Assembly (NCBI RefSeq): GCF_019059575.1
Contig: NW_024883024.1
Coordinates: 84,497-148,496, forward strand
Direction: 5' to 3'
DNA: 64,000 nt
Origin: Amphibalanus amphitrite
Taxonomy: Eukaryota; Arthropoda; Thecostraca; Balanomorpha; Balanidae
The position numbers and the translations under genes are program-made. Shown here in pieces: positions 53,971 to 64,000 of the stretch (positions are counted from its first letter, which is position 1; each line of letters opens with the position of its first letter). Below the pieces are notes generated by a model, which searched no databases, had not been told where the DNA came from, and saw only the letters and a list, made by a program, of their open reading frames with translations.

Positions 53971-54907
53971 TTAAGTTTTTTTTCGATATATCTCGAGAAC
54001 CGCTGCGCCGATCGTCACCAAACTTTCAGTACCCTCCCGGGAGTAACTAGCGCACATGGTGACCACATTTTTTTTTCCCAAAGGCTATGATAGGTTGGCC
54101 GCTAATGACGTCAGAGTGACGTCATTTCTGCCATTTTCGACCCAAACAAGGGCTCCGCCACCGGGGGGGACGGGGGGGACACGTCCCACCCAACCAAAAT
54201 GTTGGGTGGGATATAGTGTCTTTTGTCCCCCCCAAAAATCTGTCCAAATTTCCCCTTTAGTTATATAAACGTATTACAGATTTTGTCACTCTAGATTCTA
54301 GAAGAAAGGGAACGGCCACGGGGTAAGCCTATGAAGGAAAAATGGCTAGCGGAGGATTACTTCATATGGAAGCGATTGCTTTCAAACTCCATTGCCGCCT
54401 TTTATTTCATTTTTCAAGTTGTGGGAGGTTAACAGGCTTTTGCCGTAATACGTAATGTGCAAATATGTACAGAGCTGAAAAAATGGCTTGGCTGTCTCCA
54501 ACTGTACAATAACAGGCTCAATTATGTCTCCCTGTCTCAAATTGTGCAGATATGACATACCACATAATACATATGTCATGGACAACATGGATTATACACA
54601 TATGTACATTGGTTACATTTTTCTTTTGAACGTTTTCACCAAAATAACAGGTAACAATCGACCGCCCAAATGGTAACAGAAATATCTTGATATTTTAATG
54701 CACGAACATTACAACTTGGTGTCAATGCTAACGCTAGCGGCAAGCAGCGTGATAGTGGCCGTGAAACGGACAGGCGTTTTTAGACGGTCGCCATAGTGTC
54801 CGCGCCGGCGAGCGCCAGATGAAAGCGCCCATTGTTACATTTTATGGCACACAGATGCTACCATTGGGCCCCAATCCCATACTGAACGATACGTAAGCGA
54901 ATGCAGA

Positions 54908-55005
54908 TGTCTGGGCATCGCTCCGAGCGGCGAAGAGCCTCCGCCCTACCCCATCCGGGCTAACCTGTGCCCGGGCGCCCAACATTTGTTGGGTGGCCGG
55001 GCCGC
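54908..55005 (+). repeat. 97-bp dispersed repeat, copy 1
   Basis: TGTCTGGGCATCGCTCCGAG, AGAGCCTCCGC and CCCAACATTTGTTGGGTGGC; direct copy at 55,925-56,021. It includes the palindrome CCCAACATTTGTTGGG. Confidence 0.88.
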
Positions 55006-55174
55006 CTGTGGCCCGCGTGACGGGTCGGTGGTCAGGGGGCGCCGCCTCGCGTGGGTAGAGGTGCGAGGCGGCGTGGGCGGAGGCCGACGCTATCACCTGC
55101 AGTGTAGTGATACCCTAGATTGTGAATATCTATATTTGTGATGTATGAGTGTTAATCAGATGAAGGCATTGAAG

Positions 55175-55430
55175 CTAGCTGCAATAGTTTGAGAACTTCG
55201 GAAAGATGTCATAAGTTTTGCAAGTTTCTAAAAACGTGATGTCCAGGTTGCATTTTGCGGCCTTCTTCTCATGATCGATCAGTTTGAAAACGTCTTTGAA
55301 CGTAGATCTTCTGTGTGATCTCTTGATATGATCGAAAAGTCGTTCATGTTTTGGTCGTAGAAGTAAAAGAAACTTCACCAAAAGACAGCTCAAGGCAGTA
55401 ATCATATTCCAGACCGGTTTCGGCACGTTT
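55175..55430 (-). pseudogene. Possible Penelope-like retroelement N-terminal fragment
   Basis: On the minus strand an open stretch reads HIKRSHRRSTFKDVFKLIDH followed by KCNLDITFLETCKTYDIFPK. A lysine-rich helix then LDITFLETCxxxxxxPK is a pattern I associate with the region before the RT of Penelope-like elements. It is a fragment with no RT core. A hammerhead-like motif lies immediately upstream on the same strand. Family assignment is tentative. Confidence 0.35.
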
Positions 55431-55448
55431 AAGCACCATCATCAGTGG
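55409..55448 (-). ncRNA. Hammerhead-ribozyme-like motif
   Basis: Minus strand reads CCACTGATGATGGTGC, TTAAAC, GTGCCGAAACCGGTCTGG. CUGAUGA and GAAA core boxes flank a 5-bp stem (GGUGC/GUGCC), CCA/UGG can close stem I and GUC sits at the cleavage position. An extra U precedes stem II and stem III has no loop, so activity is doubtful. Confidence 0.35.
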
Positions 55449-55924
55449 GCATACATGTTACATTCATGATACATGACAAAACAAAGTTAATACAAAAAAT
55501 CGTAGTTCAAAATTCACAAGTCGTTACATCGTTTAAACATTCGGATCAATCGCTACATTCTTTTAAAATCGGTTGATGCTCTCAGTTTGAGAATGTTTCT
55601 AGTTTGAATTCTCTCTAGTTTGAGAATGTTTGGGGCAGGGTAACAAACGTTTGCATTGAAGCGCTGTTCTCGTAATGGCCAACATATGGTGAATACATAT
55701 CGTGGTATCGACTGGTCCTTGTGGATGATGCATGTAGAGTAGCTGATTAATTTATCCCGAGTGCAATAACTATATAGCTCTTTGCTTTTGTATAAAAGGT
55801 GACAACAGCATTGTTTAAACTAAGGTGTTGTGTATATCTTACCATCAACAAACGATTCAAAATAAAAATTAACTAAATTCGCAACTGAATTCGCGACAAG
55901 TAGATACATGCATGTACCTATTCA

Positions 55925-56021
55925 TGTCTGGGCATCGCTCCGAACGGCGAAGAGCCTCCGCGCTACCCATCCGGCCTAATCCGTGCCCGGCCGCCCAACA
56001 TTTGTTGGGTGGCCGGGCCGC
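55925..56021 (+). repeat. 97-bp dispersed repeat, copy 2
   Basis: Direct copy of 54,908-55,005 with a few substitutions. The two copies bracket the Penelope-like fragment. Confidence 0.88.
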
Positions 56022-56368
56022 TGGCCACCCGCTATTCTTACAACCGTCTTTGATTTGCGAGACCGCTCCCCCCCCTTAACCTGAACTCCGTGGCGGAGCC
56101 ACTGGGCAAACCTTTTTTTTTACTCTACTTAAAAAAAAACAATCGCGCCAGGGCTATGACGAAAAATAAGTAGCCTAAATCCGATGAGAAAACAGGATTT
56201 GGGGGTACCCTAGGTTTAGAGGACACACAGGGCGATGAGCGAAGAATTGTCCCCCGTCCCCCCCAACCAAAAGTCCGTGGCGGAGCCCTTGGACCCAAAA
56301 AAAGATTTCCCGGGAAGAGCTGTCAGGCCTACAGCTTTAGAGATGCATAAAAATGTTTCAGACATAAC

Positions 56369-57385
56369 CCTCGCCGGCCAAGGGGGGTGCCGCCCCCCAT
56401 AGGGTTTTTCGCGATAGCTCCGAACGCGCTGGCGATAGAGAGCTGAAACTTGGCATACCTGACCTTTGATCCAAGCCGGATCTTTTGACACCAACCGTAT
56501 TTTTGGGTCAGGTCAGGTCACTGACCTATGACGTCATAAGTGAACCTCTGCACGGTCTTCAGATGTCGCAACTTCGCAACGCCCTCACTGCCAGAGGAGA
56601 TGTCACAGGGAAATGAAACTTGCAGGATCTAGTATCCATTATGAGTCTCACAACTTGTATATCTCGGATTTTTCCTAAAGGTCATATGAGGTCAGGTCAT
56701 TTTCGTGACCTCACCTTTATAAGTCAATGGGGAAAAATGAAAACTGCTATTCTGGCGCCGGGAACGATCTCCAACTATCTCAAGCACACAGAATCGTGAT
56801 TTGATGCACTCCTTGCTAGGTTAGATGCGTCACTTTTGCAATGTTGACCTTGCGTGACGTCATTTATGACGTCATCAAGGTCATATTAGTTTTTCGTCAA
56901 TAACTCTTGATCAAATTGAGCTAGCGAGTCGGGAAAGCCACCAATGGACTCAGGAAGACCTGCCGAATCGAATGATATGCGACATGACCTCTTTCGACCA
57001 GCTTCGTGACCTGGGGGTGCTGACCTGACCTTGACCTGAGGTCAACACCCCAAGTTGACCTGACCCGAACAAAAAGTATATCATTCGACGCGCCTGAGTG
57101 AGGCAAACACGATGCTGCCAAAATCGCGGCGCTGCGGCCGTTTTTTGCGAAGTTATTCACCAAAAACTGAACCGTACCTTGGGGCACTTGACCTGACCTC
57201 AGAGGTCACCGGTTGACCTAGGATTTTAAAATCGAGTACCAATCTCTGCGTCTCGTAACGGCGCACCCGCTCGTTTTTTCCGCGTCGCGCTAGCTCCACC
57301 AGGGGCGAAACGGCGAGGGGGGGTCGTAACCGCCCCCCCCCCCTCGGCCGGCTCGTATGTAGAAAACCAATAGGTCCGGCGAGGG
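56369..57385. mobile_element. CCCTCGCCGGCC element with ATAA target duplication
   Basis: Same family and orientation as 24,483-25,502 (1017 vs 1020 bp) but flanked by ATAA on both sides (56365-56368; 57386-57389). The related sequence at 20,561 retains a single ATAA at the equivalent point. Confidence 0.88.
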
Positions 57386-58357
57386 ATAAAAGGTTTTGAA
57401 TCAAAAGGGCTACAAAACTTCTATTTCGGTTTTTCGAATTGTTTGGATTTTGACCCCCAAAATTAAAAAAAAAATAGGTTTTCGAATATAATAGCCGAAA
57501 AATCCAAAAAGATTTTTGAATTTCGACAAAACCGGAATATATGTGATAGTCCCTACCGCCTTCTATCTACATACCGAATTTGAGATCGATACCTCTTTTT
57601 TTGGCCAAGTTATAGCGAAAAAACTGTTCAAAATTGATGACGTCAAATTTTCAAACTCAATTTTTAGCAATTCTAGACCTCGTAGCGCAAAACAAAGACC
57701 ACCACCATTAGACTCCCCGTGACGAGCTGCATCGAATCAATACCCATTTTATGCAAAAATATCAACTTTGAAATTTGACCTTTTTTGACCTGACCTTGAC
57801 CTGACCTCCACCAGAAAGTGACCTTAACCGTACCTGATGGTCGGTTAAGGCCACTTAACCAGCAACAGGTCAACAGGTCAACAGGTCATAACCAACACCA
57901 TTGAGTTGGAAATGAAAAACTGGCCATAAAACATGCATCGCATAACCTTAGTAAAGTTGGGCTTATGTGGTGACCCTTGGTGACCTTTGGTGACCTGACC
58001 TGTGACCTGACCTGGTATGACCAGTGACCTCTAATAGCAACATATGTACTAGACAACTGACGCCTTATCGCTGATTTTCGAGAAAATGCGTTTTACTCGG
58101 TGTTATAGCGCTTTCCCTAGAAGCCCCGTGAACGGTGAAAAATTTTATCTTTGACCTGACCTGTGACGTCATTGGTGACCCCGAGGTCAATGAAATTTGG
58201 TTGCCCTGGACAAATTTGACAGGGCTATCGAAGGGCGTTTGAATTTTTTGGATCCGTCCAGTAGTTTCGGAGATACGGGGGGGGGGGCAAAAAAATGTCC
58301 CCCCCCCCCCACCACCGCGCGGAAGGTGGCCGGGAGTCCCACCGCCTGCCGGGTTAA

Positions 58358-59176
58358 TGGTGTCTACATACTCCTTGTTTCGCATTTTCCGTGATCTAAA
58401 ACAGGGTATACTTTCAAACGATATGAATCTATTATGGGACCTCATTTGACATAAATACAGCTATTGATCCCAATAATATAGCTGCATTGCATTGAGTGCA
58501 TCTCTCGCTCCATAGACACCCATTAGCAATGCCAATTCCACTCAAACACGTCAATGAGAGGCTATGACCGTCGATATCGGTCATGTAAACAGCGACTTGA
58601 CGCGGGGTCTGCATTGAGACCAGGCTCCGGCGCCCCCAGCGTGATGACTACTGTCGATAACCGACACTGCGACCATCCTGCTCTGGTAGAGGTCAATGAA
58701 CGCGCGCTCACTCAGCCGGATTTAGAATTTAACACGGTGACTATAAATAGGATTTAACACGGTGACTATGAATAGGATTTAACAGGGAGTGATATCTATT
58801 TTGACACGGTTTGAGCATCGACCGTTATCATTCGAGTTATAAATCGTAATTCGCCAGTCGTCGGCCGTTGCATTTCAAGCTTTCAATGGAGGACTACGCA
58901 GGTCATTATGATTATCTTCTCGTAGGTATTGACCATGGGCGCCTATGCCGCAAATTTTGGAGCTAAAGGAGCGTAACGCTTGATTAGAACATAACTTTTC
59001 TTCCAGGAACTGTGTCGCTAATCGCAATAAGCTAATGGTGCTTTGAGATGTTAGTTTGTATTGTGACTGGAAAATACTTACTTCGATACCATTTGGCGTT
59101 TGCTGTTCATTCCTTGTGTTCTCCCGGAGTTGTCTTGATTTTTCTGACTCTATCACCGTTCCCTCCGTTATTGCAG
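58358..59176. other. No gene seen; short tandem repeat at 58,733-58,790
   Basis: GGATTTAACACGGTGACTAT repeats about 2.5 times. Upstream DNA is otherwise unremarkable; the end holds a good pyrimidine tract (CCGTTCCCTCCGTTATTGCAG) for the exon at 59,177. Confidence 0.45.
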
Positions 59177-59405
59177 TATGCTCCGGCCGTCGGCGCTGTT
59201 CTCCTATTGGTTGCCATCGCTGTGGCGCAGTACGGTTTTCTTCCAATTCGACCCGCCCGACTGGTGGCGAAACTGGAGAGCCGGTATCTGGGCCGCACAG
59301 AGCGGAGACACGGCAGACGGAGACCGAGACAGGCCGGAGACACGGAGAGAGACATGGGAGGTGGCGACGGAGACACGGCCGGAGCTGCTGGAGACCGTAC
59401 TGAAG
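59177..59405 (+). CDS. Internal exon, frame ambiguous
   Basis: Bounded by a strong acceptor (ending TTGCAG at 59176) and donor GAAG|GTAGGC. Two frames are open throughout. If joined in phase 0 to exons A-C it reads YAPAVGAVLLLVAIAVAQYG and continues FLPIRPARLVAK..., a membrane segment followed by an arginine-rich tail, giving a small type I membrane protein. In the other frame it reads FFQFDPPDWWRNWRAGIW to ELLETVLK, with higher G/C third positions like DCTN4, ending in phase 0. Either is possible; codon bias favours the second, exon phase the first. Confidence 0.55.
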
Positions 59406-59702
59406 GTAGGCAGCCGTCGCAGGCTGGGAAACACGGGATAGTGAATAGTGGGATACAGTCAGTAATGGGGATGAGCAATGAAGTAAGAACGTTGGCCTGT
59501 CTGTCTGTATCTAGTGGGTAATGACAATGTCAGGTGACAATAAGTAGAACTTTTGCTAAGATACCTCACCTGTCTGTCGACTATCACTCACTGTCAGTGA
59601 CTGAGTGATCGACCATATGGATGGACACGTATTTTCGCATGACATGGATATCATTGGATTGTTCCGCTTCTAATGTTGTCTTTGCGATGTCTTCGTTTCC
59701 AG

Positions 59703-59830
59703 GCAGCCTTGGTGTTAGGCGAGGCATTGCGGAGGCACGGTCCCGCTCCCAGCGCCACCTAGACCGACCACCCGGTCCCGCTGGGCCAGCGGTATCGGGA
59801 CGTTCCCGCAACCAGCGCCACCTAGACTGA
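59703..59830 (+). CDS. Possible short terminal exon
   Basis: Acceptor CGTTTCCAG. In the codon-bias frame it adds AALVLGEALRRHGPAPSAT and stops at 59762; in the membrane-protein frame it adds about 42 Arg/Pro-rich residues and stops at 59830. Either could be skipped in favour of 62,331. Confidence 0.35.
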
Positions 59831-62330
59831 CCGCAGCGACACCGGGTGGCAGACCACAGTGACACCTGGAGCGATTGGAGCGACATCTGTGCGGGGTTTA
59901 CAGGGCGATAGAGAAGGAGCGACAAGCAGTGACTGTAGGAGACTGAGTGTTGTGACTGTGGAGTGTGGGAGAGTGGTTTAGGACACAGGTTTGTTTTAGG
60001 CAGTTTGTGAAATGATGAGGGTATTATCAATCACTCTGGCTCATCAAGAGATCAACTTTCCCTAACTTGCCCGAACTCTTGCCGAACAGTAAGACGGTGA
60101 ATCGTGGCCTGGTGCCGCAAAGACGGACAACCCATATTTCACAGTTTGACTATTTTCTGACTTTTTCATTTTTTATACCAGAGGGTACCGGAAAATACTC
60201 GACCAAGGGCCAACAGAACGCCAATTAACCGTACCCGGGAATAACGTTCATTGGCGTTCTACGTGCTTAAGACCTTGGAAGTTCTAAGTAAGTTTCATCA
60301 TTCTACCGTACACGCCCTAGAATGCATGAGATATTGCTTCTTATGCTCTGAATGAATGCTTGTTTCTGATTTCTGTCCGATTTTGTTTAGGAAAGCTTTT
60401 ATGCGTTTGCACGTCCATTGTTCTGGCTATGCATTAGTATTGAAAAATGGGCATCCGTGAAAGGTATTTGTAATGTGTATAATGTATGTACATAAGTGGC
60501 CTAGTCTAGGCAGATAGCGTTTATTTATCTAGACGCTGCCTGAGGATATTTATTTACCTATTTATTTCATGTATTTTTGGTGTTTTGCTCGTAGAAAACT
60601 CGTCATAATATCTCTATTTATTGTTCCTTAATTGCGTGGTATAGATGTTATTTGATATGTATAACATGCACACGGTAAAAGTAGAAATAAAAAGTTATAT
60701 GTACCAATGTCTGCTAGTGTTACACATGTTTTCCAACTGTGTCAGATGTAATACAACATACGTAAATCTGCAACAAATCTGCCAATTCGATCTAATATCA
60801 GGCACGCCATTGACAGCATTCTGTCGACTCTCGCCGTCGTTGCATGATATTGATTACCATATGAGTACATACGTTTATCCTAGATATTATTTTTTATTGA
60901 TAGTCAAGTTTCTTGCGGTATTATATTTCTCGGTTGTTTTTAATGAATTGCTTCAAAGTCTGTTGTTTTATACAACTATGGCGCATTTATTGTTGTTCAT
61001 ATAACACAACAACATCCTCTATATACGCATTCACGTAGAAAGAATTTCACTGCAGATACACAGACAATACATTCGCAACACGGCAGCGAACACATGCTTC
61101 ACCACATTCACGACATGGCTCAGACTGGTGACCTCTGCGACCCGGGCCAGGTCAAAGGTCAAGGTCACGCACACTTTTTGGCAAACGACAGGCGTCACCG
61201 AAAAATGACGCGAATTGACCATGGGATGGTCTCCCATTACTGAATTCAGGTTAATTTGTTAGAAGAGCGGTCATCACATCAGTCTGGCAGTTACAGTCAC
61301 ACCGGACTGATGACTGACGCCCACTGATGACGTCACATATGACGTCAGACCACGCTGGACAGGGCCGCAGCTGGTCCAGAGCCAGCCGAATCGAATGCAC
61401 AACCGAATCAGGTACGCTCCATTTACACACTACAGACACCAGCGGTACAGAGGCTGAGGGCGAGGCGGATCGGTACCACGAAATAGGGGATCGGTGCGGT
61501 AAGCAGACACAGTCGCAATCGATTAGGCGAGTTTCAGACGCCGTCAATATAATTTTGTTCGCCGTTCATGAAATTGGCATGATTACACACGTTATGTCAT
61601 GTGCTTTAGAAGAACAAAATCATTTGATATAGTTAGCTAAGTGTTGTTAGTGGATTAGACCGGGCGATTATCGAGCAAAAAGGCACTAAAGGGCAAGGCC
61701 CGGGAAGCAGCGCATACAGTGGTTTGGCATTATGATGTTAAAGCTTGCTTATTCATATAAATAAGCGACAATAAATACACTTCTGGCACATAGCGTAGCA
61801 GGCACAATTTTAAAGTCGAAGTACCGATAAGTTTTCCAGCGTTTCTGCTAAAGGTAATGATCAGTGAAGTGGAAAGCTGAGGTCCGTTTATCCAACGAAA
61901 ATCGATTACAAACGTCCCGAAACAGCGAAAAGAACGAAGCAGCACCTCAAAGGCACAGCAATAAGGCTTACTTTTTTCGTTACATCTACAAGTGTTAGGA
62001 ATGATGTGGGAGGCGTGAGTTATGTTTGACGATATGGCGAACATCGGGAGAAGAATAAATATCTTATCGTTGTGAATCGAGTGTAACAGAAGGTTACATA
62101 TTGTGAGTCAAGCGATACAAGCTACGTCCAGCTGCCTTTGACACCCATGCATTCAATAAAATAATGCACGTTATTCAGCAAAACAAACTGAAACATCAAA
62201 AAATAGCATGACAAAGTACATCATCAGTCACTTTCACGCTACCAGAACATTGACAATTTTCACACATTGGCCACTGCAGCACTACAAACACTGACACAAT
62301 CCACAACCGCGGCTGGGTCTCAGTGTTCAG
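59831..62330. other. No gene recognised
   Basis: Mostly AT-rich. A piece ending AACCGAATCAG|GTACGC at 61,412 could be an exon (…SRIECTTES) but support is weak. Confidence 0.4.
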
Positions 62331-62597
62331 CGGATAGAGTGCACCTGCACTCGGACCACAGCTGCCGGCCTGCTCCGCCAGTCCAGGGCAGAGGTGGTAT
62401 CACCGAAATCGTCCCCTGCGCCACCATCGCGCCGCGCTGCGCCACTTTTGTACCGGCGAGACCCGCTCGGCCGGGCACGGTATCTAGAAGACCAGCTTCT
62501 CCGCTCGCGAGACCAGCTCAGCGAGTATAGATGGCGACACCGTCGGAACGTCCCGCCGCCGACACGGCTGAGCGACACTAGTGACACCTCGCGGTAA
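62331..62597 (+). CDS. Terminal exon of an unrecognised gene
   Basis: Acceptor CTCAGTGTTCAG; 88 codons in phase 0 to TAA at 62595-62597. The peptide has a proline/serine stretch (SPKSSPAPPSRRAAPLLYRR), then RARYLEDQLLRSRDQLSEYR and PPPTRLSDTSDTSR, a charged, probably cytoplasmic C-terminus with a short helix. Phase 0 matches the codon-bias frame of 59,177. A second frame stays open for 67 codons. Confidence 0.55.
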   Translation, partial: RIECTCTRTTAAGLLRQSRAEVVSPKSSPAPPSRRAAPLLYRRDPLGRARYLEDQLLRSRDQLSEYRWRHRRNVPPPTRLSDTSDTSR

Positions 62598-62643
62598 CAC
62601 GCACAGTTATAGTTTATAGAGCCACCGCTCGGTGGCGCCGGAA

Positions 62644-62808
62644 TCAATAGACGTATATCCTCTTGAGCTGCGCTCTACAGTGCTCGGGGATTGTGCAGCC
62701 GTGGATTTCGATCTGTTTCTTCAGCAGCGAGCGCTTCAGGTGACGCTTCATGATCTTCAACCGGCCCTTCCACAGCTTCAGGCCCCGGTTAGGCGGGATG
62801 TAAACGAA
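62644..62808 (-). CDS. Terminal exon of an unrecognised minus-strand gene
   Basis: On the minus strand, acceptor CTCCTGTTTCAG then 54 codons plus stop: FVYIPPNRGLKLWKGRLKIM, RHLKRSLLKKQIEIHGCTIP, ending LKRIYVY. Strong G/C third positions, a good acceptor and a clean stop make it convincing. The peptide is very basic (KGRLKIMKRHLKRSLLKK). I do not recognise the family. Upstream exons lie to the right, probably outside the window. Confidence 0.65.
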   Translation of the reverse strand, partial: FVYIPPNRGLKLWKGRLKIMKRHLKRSLLKKQIEIHGCTIPEHCRAQLKRIYVY

Positions 62809-64000
62809 CTGAAACAGGAGAGGTCAGGTCAGATCACCGGCTCGGCAGGGCGTCTAAACCTGGGGAAACATTTCCACCGATGGTTGGAACAACAGCAATC
62901 TTTCCCACCCTCAGGATCAATCCCTGATTGTCCATGCCGTCCTGGCTAATGGTTACCCCACCAGACAGCCGGTCAAGGTTGCTCTAATGGCTCGGTATGT
63001 TTTTCCGGGGAGACCTTTAGCGCTGCTCAGGAGGTGGTGTGTCCATCACGAGGACCCTATTCCCCGAGAGTGGCTCATTGGATAAGTCTTATTGAAATAA
63101 GTAAGCGTATCAATGTAGCTTATATCCAATAGCTGACCTTAGCGATCTAGAAATATATTTTAGCGTCACATTACTGGACATGCCACGTTCGTATGAGATA
63201 ATGCAGGAAGACCGGTAGGTAGGTTGTTGACACTAAAATATAATCAGCTTTGAAATCGGATAATACAGCTAAAAGGTCCTGCTCGCTACCAAAAGGAAGA
63301 GAGCTGGCGCCTAAGTCAAATGCTATATGACCATCACGCTTGCATGACGTTAACAACAGTGGCATCATTTGAAATAAGTTTTTTTGTAAACAAGGCCAGT
63401 AGCTCGTTTATTTTTCTTCCCTTTTCGTGATAGCGCGGTTCGTCTTATTTCATGAAAACCCGAGAGAAGTGTCCTTGAACCAAAGCAGATAGTCCCAAGA
63501 GCTTCCCGAAGTATAATCAGGATCCCGGAAGTTTTGTGGCTTAGCCTCGGCAGAAGAAGGACTGGTGCGTTTTAGTAGATTTAATTCCTTATATTCCCAT
63601 CTCTTGGCACGCTCTCTGCAGGCTCCCAGATCCGTAGACCCACTGTGTGCCCCATAGATCGATTCTCACCTGCAGAGTTGGCCTACGTTACGTTATTTTG
63701 AAGTTTTCGGTAACCCGTAGCTGTCAGTACCGTTTCGTAGCGTAATTGGGATGTTTCGGTAGCGTAGTACGGAAAATAATAGAATAACGTAGGAACTACG
63801 AAATGCATTCCGTAGCAATTACAGGTCAGCGGTATTTGTATAAGGTACATATTTTTTGTTTTTACTCATATCGTCACCAGACCTCCGGCCTTTTACACGG
63901 ATGTGAGGCGCAGGCTATATGAATACCAACTGAGTCTTTCTTACGGCCGACCGACACCGGGGATTTTCCACTGAGGAGTCCCAGGGAATTCCCTGTCGGA
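62809..64000. other. No further gene seen
   Basis: Intron of the minus-strand gene at least in part. 63,665-63,840 contains repeated GTAACG/CGTAG words that may be one end of a hAT-type element starting CAGAGTTGG. Confidence 0.4.

Larger units (their letters stand above)
54147..56291. mobile_element. hAT-like element nested in the outer TTAA element
   Basis: Exact 8-bp duplication GACCCAAA (54139-54146 and 56292-56299); ends CAAGGGCTCCGCCAC and GTGGCGGAGCCCTTG. 2145 bp, no transposase. Contains a pair of 97-bp direct repeats and a Penelope-like fragment. Confidence 0.85.
53059..58353. mobile_element. Outer TTAA element holding three later insertions
   Basis: TTAA at 53055-53058 and 58354-58357; ends CC..CCAGGCGGTG and CACCGCCTGCCGGG. 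Interior pieces (53,975-54,138; 56,300-56,364; 57,390-58,340) align in order with 20,300-21,450. Insertions at 53,101, 54,147 and 56,369 interrupt it. Confidence 0.8.

Noticed and set aside
61730-62044. 104-residue minus-strand frame
   Set aside because: AT-rich codons, no splice context and no recognisable motif.

Overview
The window is nuclear DNA from an animal, most likely an aquatic invertebrate. Genes have introns with GT/AG boundaries and GC-rich third codon positions, and most of the remaining DNA is nested transposons, SINEs, minisatellites and microsatellites. I cannot name the species; a crustacean-like arthropod is a weak guess from the style of the repeats. There are no bacterial operons, rRNA genes or CRISPR arrays.

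Layout. 1-2.5 kb: the first coding exon of a PDZ-domain gene on the minus strand (1733-1828), a possible terminal exon of another gene, and a possible bidirectional promoter. 3.06-12.77 kb: a complete 11-exon gene for dynactin subunit 4 (DCTN4/p62), with every exon and phase accounted for. Its introns are remarkable: from exon 3 onward, eight splice junctions are each accompanied by a tandem array that copies the exon edge together with its splice site. 13.7-15.4 kb: a 147-bp duplication, a perfect 19-bp hairpin, a 38-bp minisatellite and a GACGTCGG satellite.

15,392-33,058: a young Ty3/gypsy-type LTR retrotransposon with LTRs that look identical by eye, a 4-bp target duplication, gag, a textbook -1 frameshift signal, protease, RT, RNase H, a DD35E integrase and an extra ORF before the 3' LTR. 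A SINE splits the 5' LTR. A 10.5-kb insertion splits pol between protease and RT. That insertion is two inverted copies of one TA-flanked element joined tail to tail, so one arm serves as the empty-site control for transposons that landed in the other.

33-58 kb: mainly layered DNA transposons. Several hAT-like elements have exact 8-bp target duplications. Many elements start CCC, end GGG and are flanked by TTAA (once ATAA), which suggests non-autonomous piggyBac-like DNA; they are saturated with GGTCA/TGACC pentamers. Among them lie three phase-0 exons (40,380; 43,108; 49,528), each encoding a signal peptide plus about 22 residues, followed at 59,177 by an exon whose reading frame is ambiguous. 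These could be alternative first exons of one gene or members of a small family.

62.3-62.8 kb: two terminal exons in convergent orientation, 46 bp apart, belonging to unrecognised genes. The best candidates for something undescribed are the exon-edge stutter in DCTN4, the GGTCA-rich TTAA element families, and the inverted dimer element.
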